NCBI GenBank assembly: GCA_019454045.1
Contig: SKCR01001820.1
Coordinates: 62,001-126,000, forward strand
DNA: 64,000 bases
Direction: 5' to 3'
Source: Zanthoxylum bungeanum
Lineage: Eukaryota; Streptophyta; Magnoliopsida; Sapindales; Rutaceae
This document shows positions 11,103-23,683 of this stretch, in pieces. Each line of letters begins with the position of its first letter. Positions within the stretch are counted from its first letter, which is position 1. Below the pieces are notes generated by a model. It searched no databases. It was not told the origin of the DNA and saw nothing but the letters and a program-made list of their open reading frames with translations. Made by a program: the position numbers and the translations under genes.

Positions 11103-13126
11103 TGTTGGACAATTATGACCCATAGCATCACTATTTGTACAGATCACGGTGTTGTTGTACAAATTAACTATGTGACAAAGGAGATTGCACCCTTATCATT
11201 TATGATTAGATCACCAAGATATATAAATGATAGGAGGTCCTTATGATTTGTTCATGGATTGAGAATTATATGAGACAGTATCAGTCCACGAAGGATAAAT
11301 CATTAAATATCCCTAGTCAGAGTATTATCGAGATCGGACATCGATAAATGCGTAGTATTACATTTGTGAGCGTTGTGAGGGCACAACGACATAGTTCTCA
11401 TATATTTGGGTATATGATACTCATGCAAGTGTAATAGGAGGTTGTGTTTTACCGCTGATATGGGAAATAGCTTCGCTCTGGATAGACCCCCTCGGAATTC
11501 CATTGGTAGTATGACTATGTGTCTATGGAAGTCCGAAATCAGGGTAGGTGTATTTGGTCTTAACCTGAGACTTGCACCGCTAATACTTGCGACAATCAAT
11601 ATACTTTGGTTTTGGTCGTCCAGGGCTTTAACCGGTTTCTGTGTACGCCTCTTCTGGGTATATCGAGAATCGTAGTGTGTTGGGTGTGATGTCAAGACGG
11701 AAGTATCACTTAAGTCATATGGAGATGATGGTCACGTAGGATACGGTACTAGTACTCTTATGTACTGCAGTCATCGGGATAAAATGACAAGGTCAAGTTT
11801 ATCCGATATAGAGACTAGTCAGCAGACATCCGACATGTGCTTCGTACGGGGCAGACACAATTCCAGCCCCAGACCTAGCACGTGATCATCTGATACTGGA
11901 TCGACATACACAATACTACGTATACTGCGCCTGATATAGATCCTTATATTCCTGTAAGGATATTTCTGGAGAATTGGGTAGGCATGGTGTTTTGCTAGAA
12001 GCCAACCTTGTCTTGTAAATCGGTACAAACGTAGTACTAGGTACTTACGTGTTCGGATAGTCCGAAGACCGAATTTACTGCCAACATATCCGAGGATCTC
12101 ATGGGTCGCTTCCCAAAGATTCACCGATGACGTATGACTCGCACTTTTAATTAATCTGGGATTAATTCGATGAGAGAGAAAATTAATCTGGGATTAATTG
12201 CGGAGATATTTTATCTGGGATAAAATATTAATTAAAAGAGAGATAACGACTAATTTGGAATTAATCGATTAAAATAATATATTCGATATATTATACGAAA
12301 TTGGATTTCGACGCGGAATTAAAATTAGATTTTAATTCGGGCGAACGAATTAATTTAGAATTAATTCGTTAGCTACGTGAATAGTGATTTCGCTAGGCAT
12401 AATCATTTAATTGCGTCGCAACGGAAAATTCGTTAATTTGGAATTAGCGAACCCGAGCCCGGGATTGTTTACGAGCACATTCACATTTCGAATTCGAGTG
12501 TGGCATGCAAGTCAAATCAAGCGTCAAATCGCTAGTCACATCAAGCGTCAATCATGTCACTTTGAGTGATGTGACAATTGATTGATTGATTGAGTGACGT
12601 GACTTGATGTGTGTGGTTGGCATTAATGGCTTTAATGGTTTGACGTTTTAAAGCCAAAAATGGTATATGATTTGAGAAATTTAATTAACAAAAATGAATA
12701 ACACATTTTCCTTTATCTCTCTCTTCCTTCTCACGGTTTGGAGCCAAGAAATTTCCTCTCTCTCTCACGCCATTTCTTCTTCTGTTTTACTTGGCAGAAC
12801 CGAAAATGAAGGGAAGCTAAGTGTGATTTTGTTGCAAAATCAAGAGTGCTAGCACACTCCGGGATCATGCGAAGGTGATAGGGAAGTCCACCCATGAGCT
12901 TGGAATCATTTGACGAAGCTTGGAGCTTGACGAAGGACCAAGATGAAGCCAAAAATGGTGCAGTCCAGCAGCTCATTGCCGTGAGCAGTAGGAAGGGTAG
13001 AAATCATTTTTGTCTTCAACCGCATCGCTCAACCGCTCGATGTGAGTATTCCGCAACTTCGTTGATTGTATTCACATGTATTTTCTTGCTTAATAATGAT
13101 CTTCAGAAGCTTAGAGAAATCCAACA
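11103..13126 (+). repeat. 3' LTR of A1, full length
   Basis: It begins TGTTGGACAATTATGACCC right after the purine-rich AAGTGGGAGAT and ends CCAACA, giving the 6-bp inverted termini TGTTGG/CCAACA. Length is 2024 bp. It contains the hairpin array at 12149-12451. The plus-strand sequence right after it (13127) is Athila-type pol. Confidence 0.9.
12149..12451 (+). repeat. Array of nine short hairpins with 3-nt loops (A1 3' LTR)
   Basis: Consecutive inverted repeats, each with a 3-nt centre: 12149-12167 (8-bp stem, loop TGG), 12181-12199 (8, TGG), 12206-12228 (10, TGG), 12247-12267 (9, TGG, one mismatch), 12275-12293 (8, TCG), 12296-12310 (6, TGG), 12316-12338 (10, TAG), 12344-12370 (12, TAG), 12429-12451 (10, TGG, one mismatch). 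Stem sequences differ from hairpin to hairpin. Matching arrays lie at about 16600-16920, 24390-24690, 43330-43660, 47740-48040 and 53310-53640. Confidence 0.85.
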
Positions 13127-13936
13127 ATTGGTTGTCCAACTATTTCATGTATTATTAGAAATTAAAAAACTGAACATGGATTTCTTGATCTTGGAGCCAG
13201 TGCCAATTTGTTTCCATTTTTGGTTTACAAATAACTTAATATTTGTGAGTTAAAATCAACTTCAACTACTATTTTACTTGTCGATATATCAGTTAAGGTA
13301 CCGAAATGAATTGTGGAAGACGTGTTTTTACAAGTCGATAAATTCATATATCATTTGGATTTTATTGTCTTGGAAACACAACCTGTAGCAAAGAGTTATA
13401 AGCCAATTCTTGTAATACTTGGTCGTCCATTTTTTACAACAGTTAATGCTTTAATTAATTGCAGTAATAGAATCATGAATTTTTCATTTGGCAATATGAC
13501 GCTGGAGCTTAATATTTTTAACATGTGTAAACGAACATACGATAAGGATAGTGAAAACGAGAGCATGGAACTAATTGAACCAATTTTGGAGGAACATATT
13601 CAGGGGAGTTTATCTGACCCCAGGAAAATTTATACTGCTAATTTTCTTGAATCAAGTACGTAATTAGATTCGGGATATTCGTAATGATTCTTTACTTGAT
13701 TGTACATAGATACTGGAAGACGATGGAGATAAATTAAATTTTGAGGAACTATGAACGCTGGAAGAAGAAAAACACGAGGAAACACCCAAATTAGAGTTAA
13801 AGACTTTGCCAGAAGGATTGAAGTATGCATTTCTTAGAGATGAACAAACTTACCCTGTGGTAATTTCTTCTTCCCTCACAAGCAATCGAGAAGATAAGTT
13901 GTTAAATGTGTTGAAAGAACATAAACTGGCAATTGG
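13127..13936 (+). pseudogene. Athila-type Ty3/gypsy protease to start of reverse transcriptase
   Basis: A frame reading FLDLGASANLFPF (from about 13170) is the aspartic-protease active-site region in the form usual for Athila elements. A long open stretch (13313-13663) follows with VDKFIYHLDFIVLETQPV and ILGRPFFTTVNALINC. After a frame change the start of reverse transcriptase is seen at 13806-13936 (LKYAFLRDEQTYPVVISSSL, then KEHKLAIG). The gene is cut at 13936 by the family B insertion and resumes at 40860. Stops within the protease show it is dead. Confidence 0.8.
13932..13936. repeat. TSD ATTGG, left copy (family B element)
   Basis: ATTGG directly before the TGATGG start of the B 5' LTR. 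The same five bases follow the B 3' LTR at 40855-40859. Joining the outer flanks restores the Athila reverse transcriptase reading ...KLAIG followed by TLKDIKDIN with one stop between. Confidence 0.9.
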
Positions 13937-15908
13937 TGATGGAGTTAGTGCCTGGAATGCCAATCCGATTTGTACATTTTATTATTTATTAATAAAATAA
14001 CTATTTTTTATTTCATACTTGATGTATAGATATGCTAAGAATGACATCGACCTTAGAATAGTCTTGACACTAGGTGTAAAATATTCTTAATGTAAATATT
14101 CCTAGTCTTTGGTTTTGGAATACGGTCGAATTCCTATAACCATGAGTTTTAAAAACTCGTATAGACATGTGGGTATTCGTTGAAGCGAATACTGAATGAC
14201 TCATAGGTGATTCCTAATAGTTGGAAGTACACACCACCGTCAATAGGAATCTCCTCGAGTCGAGTATCATATGTAATCCTTTGACTATAGGATAGCATTG
14301 ATTTTGTGTGATGAGATCGACTTGTATAGTTCAGAAAGGTCGTTCGTGTTCTTCGCGAATTTGGAGGTGGCCGAATTGCGGACATATTAACTAGGCTTAT
14401 ATGACGAACGTGTCTGAACTTAGAGAGTCTCAATATGAAGTGTACTCGTTGAGCACTTGGGTAGCCCATTAATTTTGATAAAAGATAATATTAGATATTA
14501 TAATTATCAACTTAACTAATCAAGTGTTATTGGATAACATTGATTATTTACTTTGACCTAATTGGATTAATTGGATTAATTCAATAATTACAAAAGGACT
14601 TAATTGTAAAATAATAATTATCTCTACTATTTGAGGATATTATGGTAATTGTAAGTATGTAATAACATGTGATTTTGGCTTGATTTAATTGGAATAAATC
14701 AAAGTGGCAAACATTTAACTAATCTATTTCCTAATCCCTGGCTTGATTTAATTGGATTAAATCAAAGTGGGAAACAATGAAGATTAGTCACACATAATTA
14801 TATATATTTGGATAAATTGGATTAAGCCCACTTAAAAGTTGATTACAACTTTTATTAATTAAAAAATTGCCTAAGTTTTGCTATAAATAGCAAGCTTTAG
14901 GAATGTTTTAATTACAAGTACAAGATCAAGTATAAGCATAAGAAATAGAGATTAGCCTAAGTTAGAGAAGTGTTTAGAGAAGCTTGTGAGTTCGCTACAA
15001 TATTTATCTAGGAGAAATCAAGATTGGATCTTGAAGTGAAGCTTGGTAGCATTGGAAACAAGATTAGATCCTTAAGTCAAGCTTGCACACCTTTGAGGAT
15101 TTCCAACAATTTCAACAAGGAGAAGTAGATTAGATCTCGCATCAAGCTTACTAGGTAATGTTTGATCTTCTCCTAAGTTATGTTCATTTGTGTATTAGAT
15201 GCATAATCACATAGCTTAATGTTGAAATAAGGGTGTTAGGATACTTTAGAAGTATAAACACAACATGCTTATGAATTAGGTCAAAGATGTTCATCTTGGA
15301 CATGGAACAATTAATAAGAGTTTGAAACTATAGATTAAAGCTTAGAGTTATGGCAACCATTCTAGAATCACTTGACCACCTTTGGGTGACCTAGAATTAC
15401 TCATGAGACATTTCTTATTGGGATTCTAATTTGGATTGTGTATTAGATTCAAAATTTACGCAAATGCATATTTAGAATAAATTTCTGTTTGTTAAAAAAT
15501 ATTTGATATTTTGAAAAACTTGATTTTTATTCTATAACATGTGTTGATGTTGGTTTTGATATTAAAAATTAATTTTGGGTGTTTTTGAAGTATTTATGGA
15601 AGACCGAAAATTATTAGGGTAATAGACTCTAATTGCTTCAGCTCTCTGGAAATTTTCCAGAGAGCTGAAGCTTTGTTTTGTAAACAAAGCATTTGTAAAA
15701 AAAAAGAGTGATCAGCGCATAGTGTACATGCGCACTGTAGCGCGCACGTACGCTGAATTTATTTTGGTTCGTTCTGGAGCTTCCAAACTCCAATTCAGTC
15801 CCGAATTTTTCCAATACACTCGTAATGAAAAATAGTATTTCATTAAATAATTTAAAATTATACCCATGCTTGATATCTACAGGTTAGACCCATTTCCGCT
15901 GCCCGGGG
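13937..15908 (+). repeat. 5' LTR of family B element, left part
   Basis: It aligns with the 3' LTR from 32935 on. Two deletions are seen relative to the 3' LTR: about 75 bp near 14141 and about 340 bp near 14310. The LTR is interrupted at CGGGG (15904-15908) by A2 and resumes at 25742. A TATA-like CTATAAATAGCAAGC lies near 14881. Two adjacent hairpins are at 15635-15690. Confidence 0.85.
15635..15690 (+). repeat. Two abutting hairpins in family B LTR
   Basis: Hairpin 1 (15635-15671) has 18-bp perfect arms beginning GCTTCAGCTCTCTGGAAA with a 1-nt centre. Hairpin 2 (15670-15690) has 9-bp arms GCTTTGTTT/AAACAAAGC with loop TGT and shares two bases with the first. The 3' LTR keeps both at 40531-40586 with a single mismatch. 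They lie downstream of the TATA box, so they would be in the transcript. Confidence 0.85.
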
Positions 15909-17965
15909 TGTTGGTTTCTATTAAGGTCCCAAGATCAATAATAAGCATGAATCAAGTGCGAATACACATCGAAGAAGTTACGGAATACTCACATCGATCG
16001 GTTGAGCGACGAAGAGACAACAAAAACGAAATTCCGCCTCTATGGACTGGTTCGGCAGTGACAGCTCCAAGCTCACTGGTTTCGCCCATTTGTCTTCAAT
16101 TTTTGAGCTCCAAGCTTCGTCAAACGATTCTCGGCTCATGGGTGGACTTCCTTATCAACTTCGCATGTCTCGTAAGTGTGCTAGCACTTGAGATTTTGCC
16201 ACAAAATCCCACTCTAGCTTCCCTCACTGCTCACGGTTTCTCAAACCAGAAAAACAGAAAATGCACAGCCCTTTTGGGCGTGAGATGTAGAGAGAAAAGA
16301 GAGAAGAGAGAGATGAATAATGTGTAATTGTTTTTGGTAAATGAATTTCTAAAAAACATATACCAACTTTGCTTTCAAAAAGTCAAAGTAATTAAAAACA
16401 ATATATTCCATTCAAGCTTTTAAAAGCTTTCAAAAACTCCCATCAAGTCACATCTATCATTCAAGTTGTCAAGTCACATCACATCACTCAAAGTGACAAG
16501 ATTTGACGCTTGATGTGACGCTAGATACGACTAGCGATTTGACGCTTGATTTGACTTGCGTGCCGCACTCGAATTCGAAATGCGAATGCGCTCACAAATA
16601 ATCCAGGGCTCGGGTTCGCTAATTCCAAATTAACAAATTTTCCGTTGCGTCGTAATTAAATGATTACGCCTAGCGAAATCACTATTCACATCGCTAACGA
16701 TTTAATTCCAAATTAACTCGTTCGCCCGAATTAAAATCTAATTTTAATTCCGCGTCGATATCCAATTTCTTTTAATATATCAAATATATCAATTAATCGA
16801 TTAATTCCAAATTAATCGTTATCTCTCTTTAATGATATTTTATCCCAGATAAAATATCTCCGCAATTAATCCAGATTAATTTTCTCTCTCATCTAATTAA
16901 TCCCAGATTAATTTAGAGTGCGAGTTATACATCATGGGTGAATCTTTGGAAGCGACCCATGAGATCCCCGGATATGTTGCCAGTAAATTCGGTTGTCGGA
17001 CTATCCGAACACGTAAGTACCTCGTACTAAGTTTATACTGATCTATAAGACAAGGTTGGCCTCTAGCAAAGCGCCATGCCTACCCAATTCTCCGGAAATA
17101 TCCTTACAGGAATAAAGGATCTATATCAGGCGTAGTATACGTAGTATTGCGTATTTTTGTCCAGTATCGAATGATCACGTGCTAGGCCTGGGGCTGGAAT
17201 TGTGTCTGCCCCGTACAAAGCACATGTCGGATGTCTAGTAGTTAGTCTCTATAATCGGATAAACCTGACCTTGTCATTTTATCCCGATAGCTGCAGCATT
17301 TAAGAGAACCAGTCCCGTATCCTACGTGACCATCATCTCCATATGACTGGAGTGACACTTCCGTCTTGACATCACACCCAACACACTACGATTCTCAATA
17401 TACCCAGTATTGGCGTACACAAAACCTGTTAAAGCCCTGGACGACTGCAACCAAAGTATATTGATTGTCGAAAGTATTAGCGGTGCAAGTCTCAGGTTAA
17501 GACCAAATACACCTACCCTGATTTCGGACTTCCATAGACACATAGTCATACTACCAATGGAATTCCGAGGGGGTCTATCCAGAGCGAAGTTGTTTCCCGT
17601 ACCATCGGTAAAACACAACCTCCTATTACACTTGCATGAGTATCCTATACCCAAATATATGAGAACTATGTCGTTGTGCCCTCACAACGCGCACAAGTGT
17701 AATTCTAGTCTTTTACGTATTTATCGATGTCCAATCTCGATAATACTCTGACTAGGGATATTTAATGATTTATCCTTCGTGGACTGATACTGTCTCATAT
17801 CATTCTCCGTCCAGGAACAAATCATAGGGACCTCCTATCATTTATACATCTAGGTGATCTAATAACAAATGATAAGAGTGCAATCTCTTTTGTCACATAG
17901 TTAATTTGTACAACAACACCATGATCTGTACAAATAGTGACGCTATGGGTCATAATTGTCCAACA
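15909..17965 (-). repeat. 3' LTR of A2
   Basis: Plus-strand text begins TGTTGGTTTCTATT and ends ATTGTCCAACA, with 6-bp inverted termini and 2057 bp length. A purine tract on the minus strand (complement of ATCTCCCACTTGGCC) abuts it at 17966. Confidence 0.9.
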
Positions 17966-20955
17966 ATCTCCCACTTGGCCTATAGCCAGTCTCTCGAGTG
18001 CCTGACACCCGAACTATTTATGGTTGGCTCAAACTGTTGAGAAAAGCTTTCGTCAGCGGATTTGCATGATTATCGTCTGATGCGATTTATTCGATCATCA
18101 CATCGCCACGATGTATGATCCGAACGAATCATATGAATAGTCAAAGTATATATCTGGATCGTTGATGAGACCATTAATTCTTTAGCCTGTGCTGACGCCT
18201 AGCTCAACTGCTAACAAAATTATTTCTAATCTAATTAGATTTATTATCGACCTAGAAGGCTTCTATTGCCGCCTCAGCTGCAGCAATAACCCGCATTTGT
18301 TGTTTATTCAGTAACAATATTTTGCTTGGAAGATTTCCATCTTACTGTACCGTTATTCAAACTTTGTAGTACCGTTTGCGACTTATAGTCATTTTATCGG
18401 TTTAGGAAACTTGCTACAGTGATCCCAGTCACTTCAAGTTCTCATTCTCCATAGACTAAGACATCATCCTTAGTTCTCTAAGATACTAACGGATGTTCTT
18501 AACATCAATCCAGTGACTATCACTGGGTTGGCCTGTTTGTGACTTCATATGCTCAAAGCGTATAAGACACCAGGTCGCGTACATTTTTCAATGTTCGGTT
18601 TCTCGGAGAGTTTTCTCGAAAGCCAAGCTTCACCAATTGTTTTTATGGGAATATCATTTCCAAGAAATGACATATTATCATTATTTATAGGACAGCCATT
18701 GTCAGTGCGCTCCCACTAACCCTCTTATATACACAAGAATCATTTTCGTTTTGAATTAAATCATAAACCATTATGATTACATCAAAACAAAAATTCCAAG
18801 AACCTGATGCTTGCTTCAATCCAAACATGGATCGAATAACCTGCAAACCTTGTTTGCTAGTTTTGGTACGACAAAACCGTCAGGATGTGTAAACATCCTG
18901 CAAAAGGTTTCCTTTTCAGGAAAGCGATTTTCCCCTAAAGCTGTCATATTTCATAAATGAAAAATGCAGCATTAGTAAGCATTATCCAAATGGATATCTT
19001 TCCGCTAAAAGCCTAGCTTTATACGTTGGTATGTTGCCATCCATGTATGTCTTCCTTGAAGACTTATATAGTACCAGTAGGCACAATGCATTGCGGTACA
19101 TCAACTAGTATCCAAACTTGTTGATATACATGGAATCCATTTCGGATTATATGGCACTTTGCCATATATAAGGAGTCGATACCTTGTATCACTTCCTCAT
19201 ACTTAGTCAGTTGGTATACCTCAATAAGATAAACATCTTTATGAGGTGAGATCAGAAACCCATACCCCAGGTTGTTTTCTGACTCTCTCCTACATACGCG
19301 GTTCTTGTGTATACGAAGATTAATGGTAATAGTTTCAACCTTGATGAACTATTTGTGTTCCATTAGGATTCGGTGCCATGAACAGTATTACTCCGATTTT
19401 CATCGAGTTTTACTATCCTCCCACTTACCACTGCATATCGGTATTCCTCTTAGGAAAACCACATGGCGAGCAACAATCTAATTGTTCTCTAGTGAGTTGT
19501 ATAAGTACAATACTTTGGTATCTCTAGGATAACCTACAATCGGAACTTATCCAATTTAGGTTTTAGTTTGGTATCACCCAACGTATGCCCAGCATACCAA
19601 AATACTCAAGAATGTGAAACCCGGTTTCCTTCCTGTTCATATCTAATATGATATCTGTCAAACAGATTTTTATGGAACCTTATTCTAAATAAGTTCTTGC
19701 ACTGTTAATGCTTATCCGTTGAAGGAAATTGTAGCTCAGAGCGACTCATGATTAACCTTATCATGTCCAACAAAATTCGGTTACTCTGTTCGGACACACC
19801 GTCAAACTGACGTGTTCCGGGAGGAGTCCTCATTGAAAGAATACTTTATTCTTTCAAGTATAATAGAAACTTATTGCTTAAGTTTTTTCCATTACGGTCT
19901 TACCGTGACGGTATAATACTATAGCCGATCTGTATGTCTATTTCGTGTCGAAACTTTAAAAGTTTCTGATTTGTGTTCTTCAAAAGAAACACATAACCAT
20001 GACGCGATGCCACATCCGTATAGGTCACGAAATATTCATATCTACATCTAGCCTAGCTAGACATGGGCCCACTTGCTTCACAATGAACTAGGGCTAACAG
20101 ATCAGTGGCATTTACACTTTTACCAAGTAAATAGTGTTTAGGCACTTTGCCCAATAAACTAGATTCGTAGACTTTATTTGAATGGAATCAAATTAGTCCG
20201 AGTACCCACCCTTCAAAAGTGTGGATATACGAGTCTGGTTTAATTGTGTCCCAGACAAAATGCCACAAATTAGTTTCTTCTGATCAAATCAGTTTGAGCT
20301 ATTTGTTTGTCATGTTATATGTTTGAGATATATTGATATTCAAAATATAAATGCTGTTATTCACATCTAATGTGTTTATCTCAATATCATCTTTATATAA
20401 TAAAACACTTTAGTGTTCTAGGATATAAAGGTTCACCCGCATCGAGTCAAACACTGATATAGAGATAATGTATCTAGTCAAACAAGTTACATTATAACAG
20501 TTTCCAAATCTAGGTACACACCCGAAGGTAGTTCCTAAAATTAGGTATCTACGGTTAAAACAGCGACTTTCGTCCCATTTCCAATTCGCAGATTAATCTC
20601 AATTGAAGTCAGTATCATGTTCAAAATAGATTCTGAACATCAATATATATTTATGTACCACACTAAGTATTTAAAATCTAATTTTAATACTAGTAGTGAA
20701 CATAATGTTGACAAACATATTTGAAGTCAGAGCCTTGCTCGTCTTCAATTCCTTCATGTTTGCTTTGTCCAAACGGCAGTCACGCTTCCGCGATCCCGTT
20801 TGCCACATTTAGCAGACATTTTGAGATATGTCATTTATCTTCCCAGAAGATTATAATGATTTTTCCTTTGCCAGTTTCAACACTCCAGAAGCCTTTGGCC
20901 AAGCCTTGGCCTTCTAGAATATCGAAGTAAGGTGCGACTAGCGCTACTTGTCTTA
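17966..20955 (-). pseudogene. Decayed Copia gag-pol of A2
   Basis: Read on the minus strand the order is: zinc-knuckle area (about 20900-20780), protease-integrase leader with the INPLRVYLYILEH-like block decayed near 20430, integrase core near 20130-19930, integrase C-terminus near 19690-19430, reverse transcriptase near 19060-18620 with a clear FGLKQAS motif around 18820, and RNase H with its tail near 18320-18000. Stops and frame shifts occur throughout. The gag part upstream of the zinc knuckle is missing at the same place as in A1. Confidence 0.75.
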
Positions 20956-23669
20956 TTGCAAATTTTGACTTTATCTCTTGAGAATAGTCATTAACTCTCC
21001 AAGAGTTATTATTGCAATTTAGTACTTCTAAAATCTAAGAATATATTTATGAAGATCCTTCAATTTCAGTATCATACTTTAAGGATCTAATCCTTAGTTC
21101 TGATTAAGAAATTAGGAGTCTACTGCGGTAAGTAAAGTATAATGGATTAAGCACTAAAGTTATCATCACATAAATCTTCCAAAGATTATGCTCTACTATT
21201 TGCTTAACCCGGGCTTAGGCATAATATGTTATTTATCAATAAAGTAACTTATTTTTCCAGGACCATCCTGAAATATTCCCAATTTGAAAATTAAACCATT
21301 TAAATACATTTTCCCTAGGATTCTGTATTTTGTATTTAAACGTCAATCTTTCAATTTAATCTTGATTCTAATAGTCCAACTATTTAATCAAGGATTTAGG
21401 TACTATTTATTATAATGATTACAATAGTCCAACTATTTAATCAACTATAATTTAATATATTAAAATCAATTATATTGATTACTATAATCCAATTATAAAA
21501 TCAACTATAAATGAATAGTTTGAATATAGTCCAACTATTTATTAAAACAACATTTAAATATTAGTCCAACTAACATTTAATTATATGACGAATGATATTT
21601 GTGATGAGCGCGTATGGCAAGTAATTAAACGAGTATTGCAAATTCAATTCTTGCCTCCCACTATTTTTCGGCGAGCCTCTAACCCTCTGTCGAGTACTCG
21701 GGAAACCGCGTTTCCTAGTGGGCTAGGGTCCCGTTAAATATCACACAATATTGACTTTGGCCAACAAATTGTATGATAATTAACTAGGTAGATCTCTAAG
21801 ATCGATTGGATCCAATACAATTCCTAGATCCGGTAGGGGAACATCCAAGTTCGAAACATATATCTTATATATGCCAATACATCCAATGTATTACCTAACA
21901 TTTTTCCTCTGAATCAATTAAGCCTTGGCTTTGGCACAACAAACTTAGTGATCCCAGTTAAGCGCGACCCATTGACCATGGAAAGCTTCGTAATCAATGT
22001 CGATGGACAAGAAGTGGTCTTGACTTTGGCCAACAAACCACAACTTGGACAAGACACCAATATGGAAAAACGCCTTCGTGATTCAAACACATCCTCGACG
22101 GACAAAGGCCTTGACTTTGGCCAACAAGCCAATGCCAGTCTCGGATCTTGAGTGAGAATCACTCAATGGAAGGAAAGACGCTTAATATTTTGCGAGGGTT
22201 TTTCGAGTGCAAATTGGCAACCAATTTATTATCTTTGTTAAGGTCTCATCATCATACACCCTTAAACATGCATTCTAAACACATAATAAAGCGCGTATAA
22301 TAAAATAATAATGATATGCGGATAGATACTTTACACATTGATCTTAGATCAAATCTCTCCCTTCTCTCTCCAGCTAGCACATGTATTACTTCTACCCGTT
22401 ACACTACACTTCTAAAGAAACCTCATTTACATTGAGGGGAATAGGTGAGAAGAGAATACAAAGAATAGAGAGGTAATAAGGCTGGACACGCAGGTCCAAT
22501 TAATAAATCAAATTTATTACAACAATTTCTAAAATTGTCCCACCCATCTAATATCCATCCGATATACATTATTCATGCATCACAACCATGTATCCACACA
22601 AGCATGTTATCAATCAATCTAATCAAATTAATTAATCTGATAATTAGTGATCATCCAATGTTCAAACAACGATTTGATTTTGATCGAGTAAAACTCGTTT
22701 TGCGAATAAGTACTCAAAGTACGAATTCTCGAATTAAATTAAACTACATAATTAAATCCAATTCAATTTATATTTAATTCTAATTCATGTATTCACACTT
22801 TATTAATGAACTTTTACGACTTAAATTCCAAATTTAATCGCAACGGGTCTCAAAGCCCGATTAACGTCCAACGTCAATTTAATTAAAGTCCAATGGGCTT
22901 TTAATTAATTTCTTCAAGGTGTGGACTTTTGGTCAACTCGGGTCAAACCGAATAACCAAAATCCAATTCGGGAGTTACCCCATAAGCCCAGAAATCAATT
23001 TAGGCCCATTAGGCCCAATTAAACTTTAAAGGTCCATTAAGTCGCATTTGGGCTTTATGAAAGCGGTTTTGGGCCTAATTGGATCCAATCCAATTTGCCT
23101 TAACCCTACTTTGTACAACAAAGCCCAATAGGCCCATTTACAACATTAAAGCCCAAATCCAATTTTAAGGCCCAAATAATTAAATACAAAAATCCAATTT
23201 CACATTTAATTAACCAAAGTGCATTACATGATTAATTACCCAATTAATATTTCTAAAACATCAATTAGCACTAATTAATCATGCCCATTTTCATCATCAC
23301 ATGTCCAACACATTTTGATTAAAATCAAACCCAAACATGTTTCACAAAGTCTCGGCAATCAAAGGGAATTTTATATCAATTCCGAATTCAATCCAATCAA
23401 ATCCAAATTAACATTAAATCCACATTTCCAATTGATTCAAGTCATCCAATGATCAAAAATCAAAAAATCACCAAGACCACTAGGGCTTCAAACCTCTCGG
23501 CCAACACCAAATTTGGGGGGATAAATTGATCCAATCCAATTTCATGAAATTGATCCAATCAAACTTCAATTCACATGTTTAAGCATACTCATTCATCCAA
23601 TTTCACAAAATCATGCTTAAAAACAAATTACCCAAATTTTAAGCCCTAAACATTTCATGCTCAAACCTT
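20956..23669 (-). other. Noncoding leader of A2
   Basis: Counterpart of the A1 leader, in reverse. Copies of the TTGGCCAAAGTCAAG-like motif are seen as their complements at about 21751, 21926, 22020 and 22106. A frame antisense to the element (21948-22151, plus strand) is shared with A3 but has no recognisable domain. Confidence 0.6.
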
Positions 23670-23682
23670 GCTCTAGATGCCA
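23670..23682 (-). other. Primer-binding site of A2
   Basis: Minus-strand TGGCATCTAGAGC next to the LTR. It is a variant of TGGTATCAGAGC, the usual Copia site matching initiator methionine tRNA. Confidence 0.65.
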
Positions 23683-23683
23683 T

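Noticed and set aside
15866..16327. 153-codon open frame, with a near copy at 23677-24102
   Set aside because: Both lie antisense inside the two nearly identical A2 LTRs; no domain is recognisable and the frames end in low-complexity Arg/Glu codons. Shared because LTRs are copies.
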